A program made the translations under genes and the position numbers. Below are positions 1 through 8,049 of a stretch of 64,000 nt of DNA, piece after piece. The stretch spans positions 49,471 through 113,470 of the forward strand of contig CALHTB010000062.1 in assembly GCA_938038785.1 (NCBI GenBank), in the 5' to 3' direction. The DNA is from an uncultured Acidimicrobiales bacterium (lineage in GTDB: Bacteria > Actinomycetota > Acidimicrobiia > Acidimicrobiales > SHLQ01). How positions within the stretch are numbered: position 1 is the stretch's first letter; every line of letters starts with the position of its first letter. The notes beneath the pieces are model-generated. The model was given only the letters and a program-made list of their open reading frames with translations, did not search any database and was not told where the DNA came from.

Positions 1-1097
1 GTGAGCTCGTGCCTGGTACGTCGGCTGACGAATCGGAGCTGCTCGGAATCGCCGAGGGGATGGCGGCTGCGGGTCACGGAGTGTTCGAGTGTGCGCTCCA
101 CCACCCCGAGGTACCCGAGTCCTTTGGTTGGCTGCGCTCGCTGGTGTCGATCACGGGCAAGCCGGCGGTGTTCAACTTCAACATCCCCGACTCGCACCCG
201 GAGCTCTGGCGGGAGGTGCTGACACTTCTCGAGCAGGCCGCGGCAGACGATGTCCCGGTGTACGGCCAGGTCGCTGGACGGCCGGTGGGCATTTTGATGA
301 GTTGGGATGGGACCGTCCATCCGTTCGTTGGTCGGCCAAGTTTCGAGCAACTCAGCGATCTGACTCCGAAGGAACGTCGCGAACGTTTGGCCGACCCCGA
401 TGTACGCCAGCGAATTCTCAGCGAGGAATCCCTCGACGAGAGGAGCCTCGTACGATTCATCTCCACCACGTTCGAGCGCATGTGGCCGTTCACCGGCGAG
501 GCCGACTACGAACCGGTCGCGGGAGACTCCCTTGCTAGCCGGGCAGGTGGGAATAGCGATCGGGCTGCAGAGCTTGCCTATAACCATCTCAATACTGACA
601 ACGGCACTGGCATTATCTACTTCCCGTTCATGAACTACGCCTCGGGCTCGCTCGACCCGCTATGGGAGCTGCATCAACACCCGCGAACACGCATGGGGCT
701 AGCCGACGGGGGAGCGCACTGCGGGACCATCGTCGACGGCGGAATGCCCACGTTCATGCTGTCGTATTGGGCGCGCGACCGTGAGCGCGGCGAGACACTG
801 CCGCTCGAGCTCATCGTGCATCGCCAGACGCAGCAAACAGCAGAGTTCTACTCGCTGCACGATCGTGGCGTGCTAGCGCCGGGCATGCGGGCCGATATCA
901 ACGTCATCGACTTCGATGCACTCGGGTTCGACAAGCCCCGCATGGCGTGGGATCTGCCAACAGGCGCTCCCCGATACGTTCAAGAGTCGCAGGGCTACCG
1001 ATACACGCTCTGCGCAGGTGAAGTCACGGTGAAAGACGGCGAATTCACCGGGGCGCTACCTGGAAAGCTGATCCGCGGGCCGCAGCCTATGAGCTAG
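1..1097 (+). CDS. N-acyl-D-amino-acid deacylase-type amidohydrolase (3' part)
   Basis: The frame is open to the left edge of the window, so the start and the N-terminal metal-binding part are missing. The visible C-terminal part, about 365 residues, resembles the amidohydrolase_3/D-aminoacylase family: it contains a LADGGAHCG segment, a WARDRERG stretch and the late APGMRADINVIDF motif typical of the C-terminal beta-sandwich. Members hydrolyse N-acyl groups from D-amino acids or related amides in the cytoplasm. The substrate cannot be told from this fragment. It converges with the next gene, overlapping its stop by 11 bases. Confidence 0.75.
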   Translation, partial: ELVPGTSADESELLGIAEGMAAAGHGVFECALHHPEVPESFGWLRSLVSITGKPAVFNFNIPDSHPELWREVLTLLEQAAADDVPVYGQVAGRPVGILMSWDGTVHPFVGRPSFEQLSDLTPKERRERLADPDVRQRILSEESLDERSLVRFISTTFERMWPFTGEADYEPVAGDSLASRAGGNSDRAAELAYNHLNTDNGTGIIYFPFMNYASGSLDPLWELHQHPRTRMGLADGGAHCGTIVDGGMPTFMLSYWARDRERGETLPLELIVHRQTQQTAEFYSLHDRGVLAPGMRADINVIDFDALGFDKPRMAWDLPTGAPRYVQESQGYRYTLCAGEVTVKDGEFTGALPGKLIRGPQPMS

Positions 1098-1593
1098 CTG
1101 GCGGTAACTTCGGCGGTTCTTTGATGAGCATGATGCGGCGCCGTTCCACAAGGGTATCTGTCAGTCGGTCGCCGTATTCGGTGATTCGAAGTGGCATCAT
1201 GCCTTCGGTATCGACCTCGGTGCTGCCGCTGGCATGGTCGATGTAGAGCTTTCGAACTCGTGAACCCTCGGGGTGTGTGTCGACAACCCGAACGGTTGCT
1301 TCGGCGAGCGGAATCACCGTGATGTCATCTCCTACGGTCACGGTGAGCTCGTGGCCGCCAATATCGACGCCATTCGTAGGCTCGGCGGGCCCTACGAACA
1401 CGGACCTTGCGATGCTCAAAATGATGACGCCGATCATGCCAGCGCCAACACCGGTCCAAAAGGTGCTCGTGCTTTCTGCCAGGCCAGCAATTTGCAGCCA
1501 AAGGAGGAACGCTCCGTAGGCCAGGAACAACAACGGACGGGCCGAGCTGAACTTTCCAAGCGGGCTTGGTCGCTGGACCCGGTTCGTGTCCAT
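1087..1593 (-). CDS. small membrane protein with PH-like C-terminal part
   Basis: A 168-residue protein with two predicted membrane segments near residues 20-38 and 45-64, followed by a soluble beta-rich part. No family is recognised with certainty. It starts directly after the stop codon of the upstream gene, so the two are co-transcribed and probably act together. The overall shape (two helices, then a PH-like or bPH-like domain) recalls actinobacterial membrane proteins of unknown function; that comparison is inference. Confidence 0.6.
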   Translation of the reverse strand: MDTNRVQRPSPLGKFSSARPLLFLAYGAFLLWLQIAGLAESTSTFWTGVGAGMIGVIILSIARSVFVGPAEPTNGVDIGGHELTVTVGDDITVIPLAEATVRVVDTHPEGSRVRKLYIDHASGSTEVDTEGMMPLRITEYGDRLTDTLVERRRIMLIKEPPKLPPASS

Positions 1594-2130
1594 CTAGAAG
1601 TCGTATCCCGGGGTCACCGGAGGTAACCCGGCGGCTGCTCGTGCTGCGTCGAGATTGGCGTTGATGTCATCGCGCAGGGCACGGAGCTTCGGGGGAGTCA
1701 TGCCACGAACCTGAAAGAGCTCGGTGATTGCCCCGCCATGGCGAACGACGAGGACCTTCTGGGACGGAACGCCGTCGTGGTCGGGTAGCCGGAGTGTGCG
1801 CGTCATTGGGGCGACCTGCGTGCCGCCGGAAACTTCCGTTACCTCAACGACAGCATCATCGATGGCGATGCGGGTGTCTTCGCCAGAACCGTCGCGCGAG
1901 ATGAGGTGACTGGTTGATAGGAATAGCCCGGTGGCACGGCGACGACGGCTCACCCAAGTGGCGGCGGCTGCGAACAGTGCGAACAGGACCGCGTTAACGC
2001 CAGCGATTCCCCAGTCCTGACCAAACGCGGACATAAGCGTCTGGACGAGAAAGAGGCTGGCCAAGAACCCATAGAACACGGCAAGGGGTGTCCGACCCGA
2101 TGGTTTGTAGAGGGCTGTCGCTGCATCCAT
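1594..2130 (-). CDS. membrane protein of unknown function
   Basis: A 178-residue protein with a short N-terminal tail, two hydrophobic segments at about residues 17-35 and 42-60, a basic SRRRRA stop-transfer patch and a soluble domain of about 110 residues. Its build matches that of the gene that follows with no gap, suggesting a pair of related membrane subunits. No catalytic motif was seen and no function is proposed. Confidence 0.6.
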   Translation of the reverse strand: MDAATALYKPSGRTPLAVFYGFLASLFLVQTLMSAFGQDWGIAGVNAVLFALFAAAATWVSRRRRATGLFLSTSHLISRDGSGEDTRIAIDDAVVEVTEVSGGTQVAPMTRTLRLPDHDGVPSQKVLVVRHGGAITELFQVRGMTPPKLRALRDDINANLDAARAAAGLPPVTPGYDF

Positions 2131-2164
2131 GGGCCAATGGTAGTGATTGCTTGCTCACGGGAAC

Positions 2165-2182
2165 GTCGGGAGCAGTCCCGAC
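2165..2182. repeat. degenerate copy of the CGGCAGT hairpin family
   Basis: GTCGGG and CCCGAC form a 6-bp stem around the 6-base loop AGCAGT. It resembles the GTCGGG-type copies at 16097 and 16170 with two bases lost from the loop. It lies between the divergent membrane-protein pair and trpB. Confidence 0.4.
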
Positions 2183-2266
2183 AGGGTTCGCGCTACGCCG
2201 CGTACTTGGCGGATTGATGGTTGGTAGACCAAACTCATGTGACCGTCGACACCCAGGAGTTCAGCC

Positions 2267-3622
2267 GTGGCCCAACACAAGTACTTGTTGTCCGAAGACC
2301 AGATGCCAACGCAGTGGTACAACATCGTGCCAGATCTTCCTGAGCCTCCACCGCCAGCGCTTCACCCCGGCACCCACGAACCCGCCGGGCCCGATGACTT
2401 TGCACCGCTGTTCCCAATGGACCTCATCATGCAAGAGGTCACCGGCGAAAGTTACATCGACATTCCCGAAGAGGTGCAGGACATCTACAAGATCTGGAGG
2501 CCTTCGCCGTTGTTCAGGGCCACCCGGCTCGAGCAGCTGCTCGATACACCGGCAAAAATCTTCTACAAGTACGAAGGTGTAAGCCCCGCAGGCTCGCACA
2601 AGCCCAACACGTCAGTGCCGCAGGCGTACTACAACGCCAAGGCCGGGGTTCGAAAGCTCACCACCGAGACCGGTGCGGGACAGTGGGGGTCGTCGCTTGC
2701 GTTCGCGTGCGCACAGTTCGGGCTTGAGTGTGAGGTCTGGCAGGTGGCCGCAAGCTATGCGCTCAAGCCGTATCGCAAGGCAATGATGGAGGTCTGGGGC
2801 GCCACAGTGCATCCAAGCCCGTCAGACGTCACCGAATACGGACGCTCGTTGCTCGCCCAGGACCCAGACCATCCAGGTTCACTGGGCATAGCGATCTCCG
2901 AAGCCGTTGGTGAGGCTGCGCCCCACGAGGACGTGCGATATGCGCTCGGCTCGGTACTCAACCATGTGCTTATGCACCAGACGATCATCGGTGAGGAAGC
3001 GCTCCTGCAAATGGAGATGGCGGGGGAAACTCCAGACGTCCTCGTCGGTTGCACCGGTGGCGGCTCGAACTTTGGCGGTCTTTCGTTCCCGTTCCTTCGC
3101 GAAAAGTTAAAGGGCAACATGAACCCGACCATTCGTTGTGTCGAGCCTGCGGCCTGTCCAAGCCTGACCCAGGGCGAGTACCGCTACGACTTTGGCGACT
3201 CGGCCGGCATGACCCCGCTCATGAAGATGCACACGCTTGGTCACAACTTCGTGCCGGACCCGATCCACGCCGGCGGTCTTCGCTACCACGGTATGAGTCC
3301 ACTCGTGAGCCACATCTACGAACTCGGCCTCGTCGAGGCCGAGTCGATTGGTCAGACCGAGTGCTTCACCGGTGCACTGCAGTTCGCAAAGACCGAAGGG
3401 ATCATTCCTGCTCCAGAGCCCACCCATGCGATCGCTGCAGCTATTCGTGAGGCGAACAAGGCCAAGGAAACGGGCGAAGAAACCGTCATCCTCACGGCCC
3501 TGTGTGGACATGGTCACCTCGACCTCGCCAGCTACGAAGCCTTCCTGTCGGGCGAGATGGTCGATCACGACCTTTCCGACGAAGCGATCGCAGCCGCGAT
3601 GGCCGAGGTGCCAGTGTTGTAA
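2267..3622 (+). CDS. trpB: TrpB2-type tryptophan synthase beta chain
   Basis: A PLP-dependent enzyme of 451 residues that condenses indole with serine to tryptophan. It is longer than classical TrpB (about 400) and shows the TrpB2 pattern: an N-terminal extension, the PLP lysine in GSHKPN (Lys112) and a Gly-rich phosphate loop GCTGGGSNFGG near residue 263. The start is GTG, preceded eight bases upstream by AGGAG. No trpA is adjacent, which is usual for TrpB2 copies that act as indole-salvage enzymes. A large hairpin follows the stop. Confidence 0.88.
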   Translation: MAQHKYLLSEDQMPTQWYNIVPDLPEPPPPALHPGTHEPAGPDDFAPLFPMDLIMQEVTGESYIDIPEEVQDIYKIWRPSPLFRATRLEQLLDTPAKIFYKYEGVSPAGSHKPNTSVPQAYYNAKAGVRKLTTETGAGQWGSSLAFACAQFGLECEVWQVAASYALKPYRKAMMEVWGATVHPSPSDVTEYGRSLLAQDPDHPGSLGIAISEAVGEAAPHEDVRYALGSVLNHVLMHQTIIGEEALLQMEMAGETPDVLVGCTGGGSNFGGLSFPFLREKLKGNMNPTIRCVEPAACPSLTQGEYRYDFGDSAGMTPLMKMHTLGHNFVPDPIHAGGLRYHGMSPLVSHIYELGLVEAESIGQTECFTGALQFAKTEGIIPAPEPTHAIAAAIREANKAKETGEETVILTALCGHGHLDLASYEAFLSGEMVDHDLSDEAIAAAMAEVPVL

Positions 3623-3646
3623 CAGCTGTCGGCTAGCCATCTCGAA

Positions 3647-3691
3647 ATTTTCTGCGTTTGCCCACACACGTTGTGGGTGGATGCAGAAAAT
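3647..3691. terminator. long imperfect hairpin after trpB
   Basis: ATTTTCTGC and GCAGAAAAT form an outer 9-bp stem, and CCCACA and TGTGGG an inner 6-bp stem with loop CACGT. It could end trpB transcription or act as an operator for the DGPF/sigma pair. No T-run follows it, so the terminator label is tentative. Confidence 0.4.
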
Positions 3692-3788
3692 CTCAAGAAA
3701 TCTTGGCGAGTGTGTCCGAAACGGCGGGTGCCGTTCGTCGTTGGGGTGAAGACAAACGTTCCGGACATTCCGGAGAGAGGGAAACACT

Positions 3789-4142
3789 ATGAAATATGCA
3801 CTGCTTATCTACTCATCTGAGGCCGCAGGTCCGCAGACCGAAGAGGAAATGATGGCGGAGATGCCACAGTGGTTCGCATACACCGAGGAGCTCGACAGCG
3901 CTGGAAAGAACCTGGGCGGCGAAGCGCTCTTGCCGGCAGCGACTGCTACGACTGTGCAGGTTCGGGACGGCAAGCGAATCACCACCGACGGTCCGTTCGC
4001 TGAGACGAAGGAAGTTCTGGGCGGCTTCTACATCATCGAGGCAGCTGACCTCGATGAGGCGCTCACGTGGGCTGAGAAGATCCCGGCATCACCGTACGGT
4101 TCGATCGAGGTCCGCCCGGTGATGGAGATCCCAGGCGCCTAG
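3789..4142 (+). CDS. DGPF (YCII-related) domain protein
   Basis: A 117-residue protein starting MKYALLIYS and carrying the signature DGPFAETKEVLGGFY at about residues 64-78, which defines the DGPF/YCII-related family. These dimeric alpha-beta barrel proteins are commonly encoded next to ECF42 sigma factors, as here. Their biochemical role is not settled; they may sense a ligand or modify the sigma factor. The start is supported by the GGAGAGAGG tract about 10 bases upstream. Confidence 0.9.
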   Translation: MKYALLIYSSEAAGPQTEEEMMAEMPQWFAYTEELDSAGKNLGGEALLPAATATTVQVRDGKRITTDGPFAETKEVLGGFYIIEAADLDEALTWAEKIPASPYGSIEVRPVMEIPGA

Positions 4143-4154
4143 GTCTGTGGGGTC

Positions 4155-4173
4155 GTCGACCGGAAGTGTCGAC
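4155..4173. repeat. CGGAAGT hairpin, copy 1
   Basis: A 6-bp stem GTCGAC/GTCGAC encloses the loop CGGAAGT. It is the first hairpin of a composite element that ends with copy 2 at 4226 and has the core GAGCGGAGCTCGCGTAGCG between them. Confidence 0.75.
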
Positions 4174-4225
4174 CCGTGACGGGTGAGCGGAGCTCGCGTA
4201 GCGAACTTGGACGTTGTCTGGGGTC

Positions 4226-4244
4226 GTCGACCGGAAGTGTCGAC
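4226..4244. repeat. CGGAAGT hairpin, copy 2
   Basis: An identical GTCGAC stem and CGGAAGT loop. It lies three bases before the likely GTG start of the sigma factor at 4247, so in mRNA it would cover the ribosome-binding region of that gene. Confidence 0.75.
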
Positions 4245-4246
4245 AA

Positions 4247-5464
4247 GTGATAGACGAAGTCTTCCGCACAGAATGGCCACGATTGGTGGCCGTTCTGATG
4301 CGGGACTTTGGCGATCTTGAGCTGGCTGAGGACTGTGCGCAAGAGGCCTTCGTGCAGGCGAGCGAAACGTGGGGCGTGACTGTTGAAGTGCCCGACCGCC
4401 CTGGAGCGTGGCTGACCACGACGGCTCGGCGTAAGGCCCTCGATCGGGTGCGTCGTGCGTCCTCGTATAAGACGAAGCTGGAGGAGCTCGAGACTCGAGC
4501 GAAGCGAGGGCCCGAGCGTTCAAAGGCTGGCGAGCTCGTCGACGAACAGCTGGCGCTCTTGTTGGGGTGTTGTCATCCGGCGTTGAACCTCGAAGCACAG
4601 GTGGCCCTCACCCTTCGACTCGTCGCCGGCCTTACTACGCAGCAGATCGCCAGTGCGTTCCTGGTTGACGAACCAACCATGGGAAAACGAATAACCCGGG
4701 CCAAAGAGAAGATTCGGGCAGCCGCGATTTCGTTCGGGCCGGTTGACCGCGATGTGTTGGCCGACCGTGTGGGGGCGGTCCGACACGTGATCTACCTCAT
4801 CTTCACCGAAGGGCATGCGAGCAGAAGCGAAGATGAGTTCGTCCGAGGCGACCTTTGTGACGAAGCCGCGTGGCTAGCGTCGCTGCTGATCGAGCTGCTC
4901 GAGACCGATGTCGAGTCCTACGGTCTTCATGCATTGATCTTGTTGACCGATGCGCGGCGAGCGACTCGCATCGATGACGATGGCATTCCGATCCTGCTCG
5001 AGGACCAAGATCGGACGCAGTGGGATCGGGACAAGATTGCCGCTGGGCTTGCGTCGCTTGCTCGAGCTCGCGAGATCGGCCGCCTCGGTACGTTTGGCCT
5101 GCAGGCCCTACTCGCCTCGCTCCATGCGGTCGCGTCGAGTTTTGAGGAAACGGATTGGCCCCGAATTGTTCGGACGTATGACCTGCTCTTTGAGCTCGAT
5201 CCCAGTGCGGTCGTTGCGTTGAATCGTGCGGTCGCGTTGAGTTTCTCTGATGGTCCGGCCGTCGGGCTCGCAGCTATCGAACCGTTGCGCCCTCACCTCG
5301 ACGGGTACGTCTATTTGCATAGCGCTCGAGCTGAGCTTCTTCGCAGACTTGATCGGGCTGCGGAGGCGGTGGCCAGCTACGAGCAGGCATTGGCGTGCAA
5401 CCCACCTGAGGCGGAACGCCGATTCATCGAACGCCGCCGCGACGGATTGCTCGACGGGCCATAG
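4247..5464 (+). CDS. ECF42-group RNA polymerase sigma factor with C-terminal TPR-like extension
   Basis: An extracytoplasmic-function sigma factor of about 405 residues, roughly twice the usual ECF length. Region 2 is seen in FGDLELAEDCAQEAF and region 4 in the helix-turn-helix stretch after LNLEAQVALTLRLV; the rest is the alpha-helical extension (DUF6596/TPR-like) typical of ECF42. The partner DGPF gene lies 105 bases upstream. The frame is open to TTG 4214, but the first 11 codons from there are the repeat hairpin itself, so GTG 4247 is preferred. The repeat may have been inserted into the leader of this gene. Its regulon is not visible here. Confidence 0.87.
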   Translation: MIDEVFRTEWPRLVAVLMRDFGDLELAEDCAQEAFVQASETWGVTVEVPDRPGAWLTTTARRKALDRVRRASSYKTKLEELETRAKRGPERSKAGELVDEQLALLLGCCHPALNLEAQVALTLRLVAGLTTQQIASAFLVDEPTMGKRITRAKEKIRAAAISFGPVDRDVLADRVGAVRHVIYLIFTEGHASRSEDEFVRGDLCDEAAWLASLLIELLETDVESYGLHALILLTDARRATRIDDDGIPILLEDQDRTQWDRDKIAAGLASLARAREIGRLGTFGLQALLASLHAVASSFEETDWPRIVRTYDLLFELDPSAVVALNRAVALSFSDGPAVGLAAIEPLRPHLDGYVYLHSARAELLRRLDRAAEAVASYEQALACNPPEAERRFIERRRDGLLDGP

Positions 5465-5550
5465 GGGCTAGGGGTATCTCGGGGGTTTTCGGGGTGATTT
5501 GGGGGCATTCCCCTACAGACGAACAGGCATGTGATGGCGAAGATTAGGTC

Positions 5551-6438
5551 ATGCCAACCAACGAAATTCCTCAACTCTTTACATCGGTCTCGGCGGGCCT
5601 CGGCTCGTTGTTCGGCTGGTACGCATCCAATGCGAAGTTCATCTTCGCAACCGTGATCCTGACGGCCGTCATTGGCGAGAAGGTCTTCCAGTGGCTTCGC
5701 CGCAAGGACTTGCACGTCAAGAGCTCCTTCACGTCGATTGCTTCGGGTGCGGGTTTCCTCGTCGCCAAAACGGTGTTCGAGAAGCTGATCTTCCTTGCCC
5801 TCGCATTCGCAATGTACGAGGTTCGCCTCTTCGACCTGCCGCTGGGCAACCCGCTCGTATGGATTGGCGTGCTCTTTCTCCGTGACTTCATCTACTACTG
5901 GGTGCATCGTGCTGAGCACACAACCCGGTTTCTTTGGGCCTCGCATCTGATCCACCATTCGCCTCGCAACATCGACATGACTTCGGCGGTTCGGATCCCG
6001 TGGATGGAAGCGATGTACAAGCCATGGTTCAGCCTGTGGATGCCGTTGATCGGGTTCCACCCGTTGGCCAAGATCGGCCTCGACGTCGCGGTCTCGTTGT
6101 TCCAGCAGATGCATCACACCAAGGCATTCGCCGCTCGAGGTGACGGGACATACTCTCTATTCGCCCGGATCTTCGTCACGCCTTCGACGCATCGTGTGCA
6201 CCACGGCTACAACCCTGAATACATCGACAAGAACTTCGGTGCTGTGTTCATCTTCTGGGACAAGCTCTTTGGCACCTACGCTCCCGAGGTCGCCGAGGTG
6301 AAGTTCGGAGTTGGCGAGCTCGACGCCGTCGATACTCCGGTGGATGCCTTCTTCGGCGGATACAAGCGCCTGTGGTCGAATATGCGTAGCGCCGGCACAC
6401 CTCACGGGGCATTGGCGGTGGCTTTCGGAAAGCCGTGA
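5551..6438 (+). CDS. sterol desaturase / fatty acid hydroxylase superfamily membrane enzyme
   Basis: A 295-residue membrane di-iron enzyme. The histidine cluster is intact: HRAEH (119-123), HLIHH (132-136), QMHH (188-189) and HRVHH (214-218), the eight-histidine arrangement that binds two irons in this superfamily. Hydrophobic stretches flank the motifs. The family introduces hydroxyl groups or double bonds into lipids such as sterols, carotenoids or fatty alcohols; the substrate is not predictable. The start ATG follows a GGCGAAGATTAGGTC leader. Confidence 0.88.
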   Translation: MPTNEIPQLFTSVSAGLGSLFGWYASNAKFIFATVILTAVIGEKVFQWLRRKDLHVKSSFTSIASGAGFLVAKTVFEKLIFLALAFAMYEVRLFDLPLGNPLVWIGVLFLRDFIYYWVHRAEHTTRFLWASHLIHHSPRNIDMTSAVRIPWMEAMYKPWFSLWMPLIGFHPLAKIGLDVAVSLFQQMHHTKAFAARGDGTYSLFARIFVTPSTHRVHHGYNPEYIDKNFGAVFIFWDKLFGTYAPEVAEVKFGVGELDAVDTPVDAFFGGYKRLWSNMRSAGTPHGALAVAFGKP

Positions 6439-6490
6439 CCGAAGCTGGGCAGGGCGCTTAGCGCTGGCGGGCTCTTGCCGATGGAAGCTG

Positions 6491-7186
6491 ATGCCACAGC
6501 CTCCTCTTCCAGCCACAACGGCTGGGCTTCTGCTCGCCGTTGGTTGCGCAGTCGCCGCCGCAATCGCGATGTACCGGGCCTTGTCGAAGCGAGCTGCAGC
6601 CCAACGCACGATGCAGGCCATCGCTGTTGGCGGACTGACCTTTCAAGTGATTCACGTGCTCGAGCATGTGCTGCAGCTGGCCTTCTGGTTTACCAAGCCT
6701 GACGGCAAGCCATGGCTGTCGTCGTGGGCGGCGGGTACTGCCGATGGCTTGCAGTACTTCTGCTCGCTCGTTCCAATCGCCGGAGCGGAGCCGTCGATCG
6801 GAGTTGAGATGCTCCACCTCACCGGGAACGTCGTTTTCTTGGGAGCGCTCACTGCCTGGCAAGTCGCCATGCGCTCCACCAATCGAAACATTCGGACGCT
6901 CAACATTGCTGAGAAGGTGCAACTCTTCCACGTGATGGAGCATGTGCTGCTGGTTGGCACGTTGATCGCTTTCGGCAAGGCGATCGGACTTTCAACCGCC
7001 TTTGGCTCGATCGACGGCACCTCCCTGGTCGCTCTGCGGGTTTGGTTCCATTTCTCGATCAATGCTGTCGCAACGATCTACGCCCTGCGAGCAGCGAACA
7101 AGACCTGGCGGGGAAACCAAGATGTAGCGCCGATCACGGTCATCGATCTGCAGGCGGCTGAAGAACGGCAGCGCGTGCACCGCTAG
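6491..7186 (+). CDS. histidine-containing multi-pass membrane protein
   Basis: A 231-residue protein with about five predicted membrane helices. The ATG at 6491 is chosen because the longer frame would overlap the previous gene by 128 bases. A motif occurs twice inside helices, as IHVLEHVLQL (His55, His59) and FHVMEHVLLV (His147, His151), with further helix-embedded histidines in EMLHL and WFHFS. That duplicated pattern suggests an internally repeated metal- or haem-binding membrane protein. It lies 53 bases after the di-iron enzyme, so it may be its partner. No named family was recognised. Confidence 0.7.
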   Translation: MPQPPLPATTAGLLLAVGCAVAAAIAMYRALSKRAAAQRTMQAIAVGGLTFQVIHVLEHVLQLAFWFTKPDGKPWLSSWAAGTADGLQYFCSLVPIAGAEPSIGVEMLHLTGNVVFLGALTAWQVAMRSTNRNIRTLNIAEKVQLFHVMEHVLLVGTLIAFGKAIGLSTAFGSIDGTSLVALRVWFHFSINAVATIYALRAANKTWRGNQDVAPITVIDLQAAEERQRVHR

Positions 7187-7205
7187 CTCTGGCAGACTGT
7201 CCACG

Positions 7206-7553
7206 ATGGCTCTGCACTTCTTTGCTGAATCTGCATTCGACGACCTTCTGGTTGCCTGGCGCCAGCACTGGCGAGTGCAAAACAAAGCAGAGCGGACCAT
7301 CGCCGAGCTTGGCGAGTCGCGCACGCAGCTCGAGCAAGCGCGCACCCGCATGAACCGCATTCGTGCAGCGATGTATCCGAACGAAGATGAGCGTTCGAGC
7401 ACGCTCGTTGGCGCACTGTGCCCAGTGCTTGACGAGTTCGTCTACCTGTCCTGGACGCACCAGTTCGGTACGGGGTCCAGACAGCTCCAGTGTCCGTGCG
7501 GCGAGCTGGTGCCAATTCCCAAGCGCTCTAGCCCAGGAGTCACGAGCTCCTGA
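7206..7553 (+). CDS. hypothetical small protein
   Basis: 115 residues, starting 20 bases after the membrane protein. The middle (residues 30-58) is a charged helix, possibly coiled-coil. A Cys-x-Cys pair (CPCGEL) lies near residues 95-97. No known domain was recognised. It is probably the last gene of the operon that begins at 5551. Confidence 0.55.
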   Translation: MALHFFAESAFDDLLVAWRQHWRVQNKAERTIAELGESRTQLEQARTRMNRIRAAMYPNEDERSSTLVGALCPVLDEFVYLSWTHQFGTGSRQLQCPCGELVPIPKRSSPGVTSS

Positions 7554-7580
7554 GCTAGCTCGTTGTGACAAACTGGTGTC

Positions 7581-7982
7581 ATGGCACCTACGACATGGTC
7601 ACAGGTCATGCTGGCGGTTTCTGATGTTGAGGCATCGAGTCGCTTCTATTGCAAACTGCTCGATCTCAGCAGCGCGCATGGCGGAGCGGAGTACGACCAA
7701 CTCGTGCACGATGGTGAACTCGTGATGCAGCTGCACGATTCGGAACCCGACGAGCATCACGATTCGCTTGTTGATGCGACCGCTGTTCGGGGCAATGGTG
7801 TCCTCGTATGGTTCGAGGTTGCTGACTTCGACTCTGCGGTGGCGAGGGCGTCCGAGCTCGAAGCAGAGATCGTTCGCGAACCGACGACAAACCCGAATGC
7901 GAAGCAACAGGAAATGTGGCTTCGAGACCTCGACGGGTATCAGGTCGTCATCGCCGGACCGTCGGAGTATCGACCTCGATAG
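7581..7982 (+). CDS. VOC-family (glyoxalase/bleomycin resistance-like) protein
   Basis: A 133-residue single-domain protein with two beta-alpha-beta-beta-beta halves, as in the vicinal oxygen chelate fold. It begins MLAVSDVEASSRFYCKLLDL-like after a short leader and has the WFEVADFDSAVARA second-half start, and ends with RDLDGYQVVI, where the final metal or substrate ligand usually lies. Substrate unknown. Confidence 0.82.
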   Translation: MAPTTWSQVMLAVSDVEASSRFYCKLLDLSSAHGGAEYDQLVHDGELVMQLHDSEPDEHHDSLVDATAVRGNGVLVWFEVADFDSAVARASELEAEIVREPTTNPNAKQQEMWLRDLDGYQVVIAGPSEYRPR

Positions 7983-8000
7983 GCGTCCAAAACGAGGAAA

Positions 8001-8024
8001 CCCCGCCGGCCGAAGCCGACGGGG
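8001..8024. terminator. hairpin between convergent genes
   Basis: CCCCG and CGGGG with an inner CGGC/GCCG form a GC-rich hairpin around CGAA, placed between the convergent VOC gene and rtcB. It probably ends transcription from both sides, although neither side has a long T-run. Confidence 0.55.
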
Positions 8025-8049
8025 TATACCCAGATTCTCGGGTCACAAA

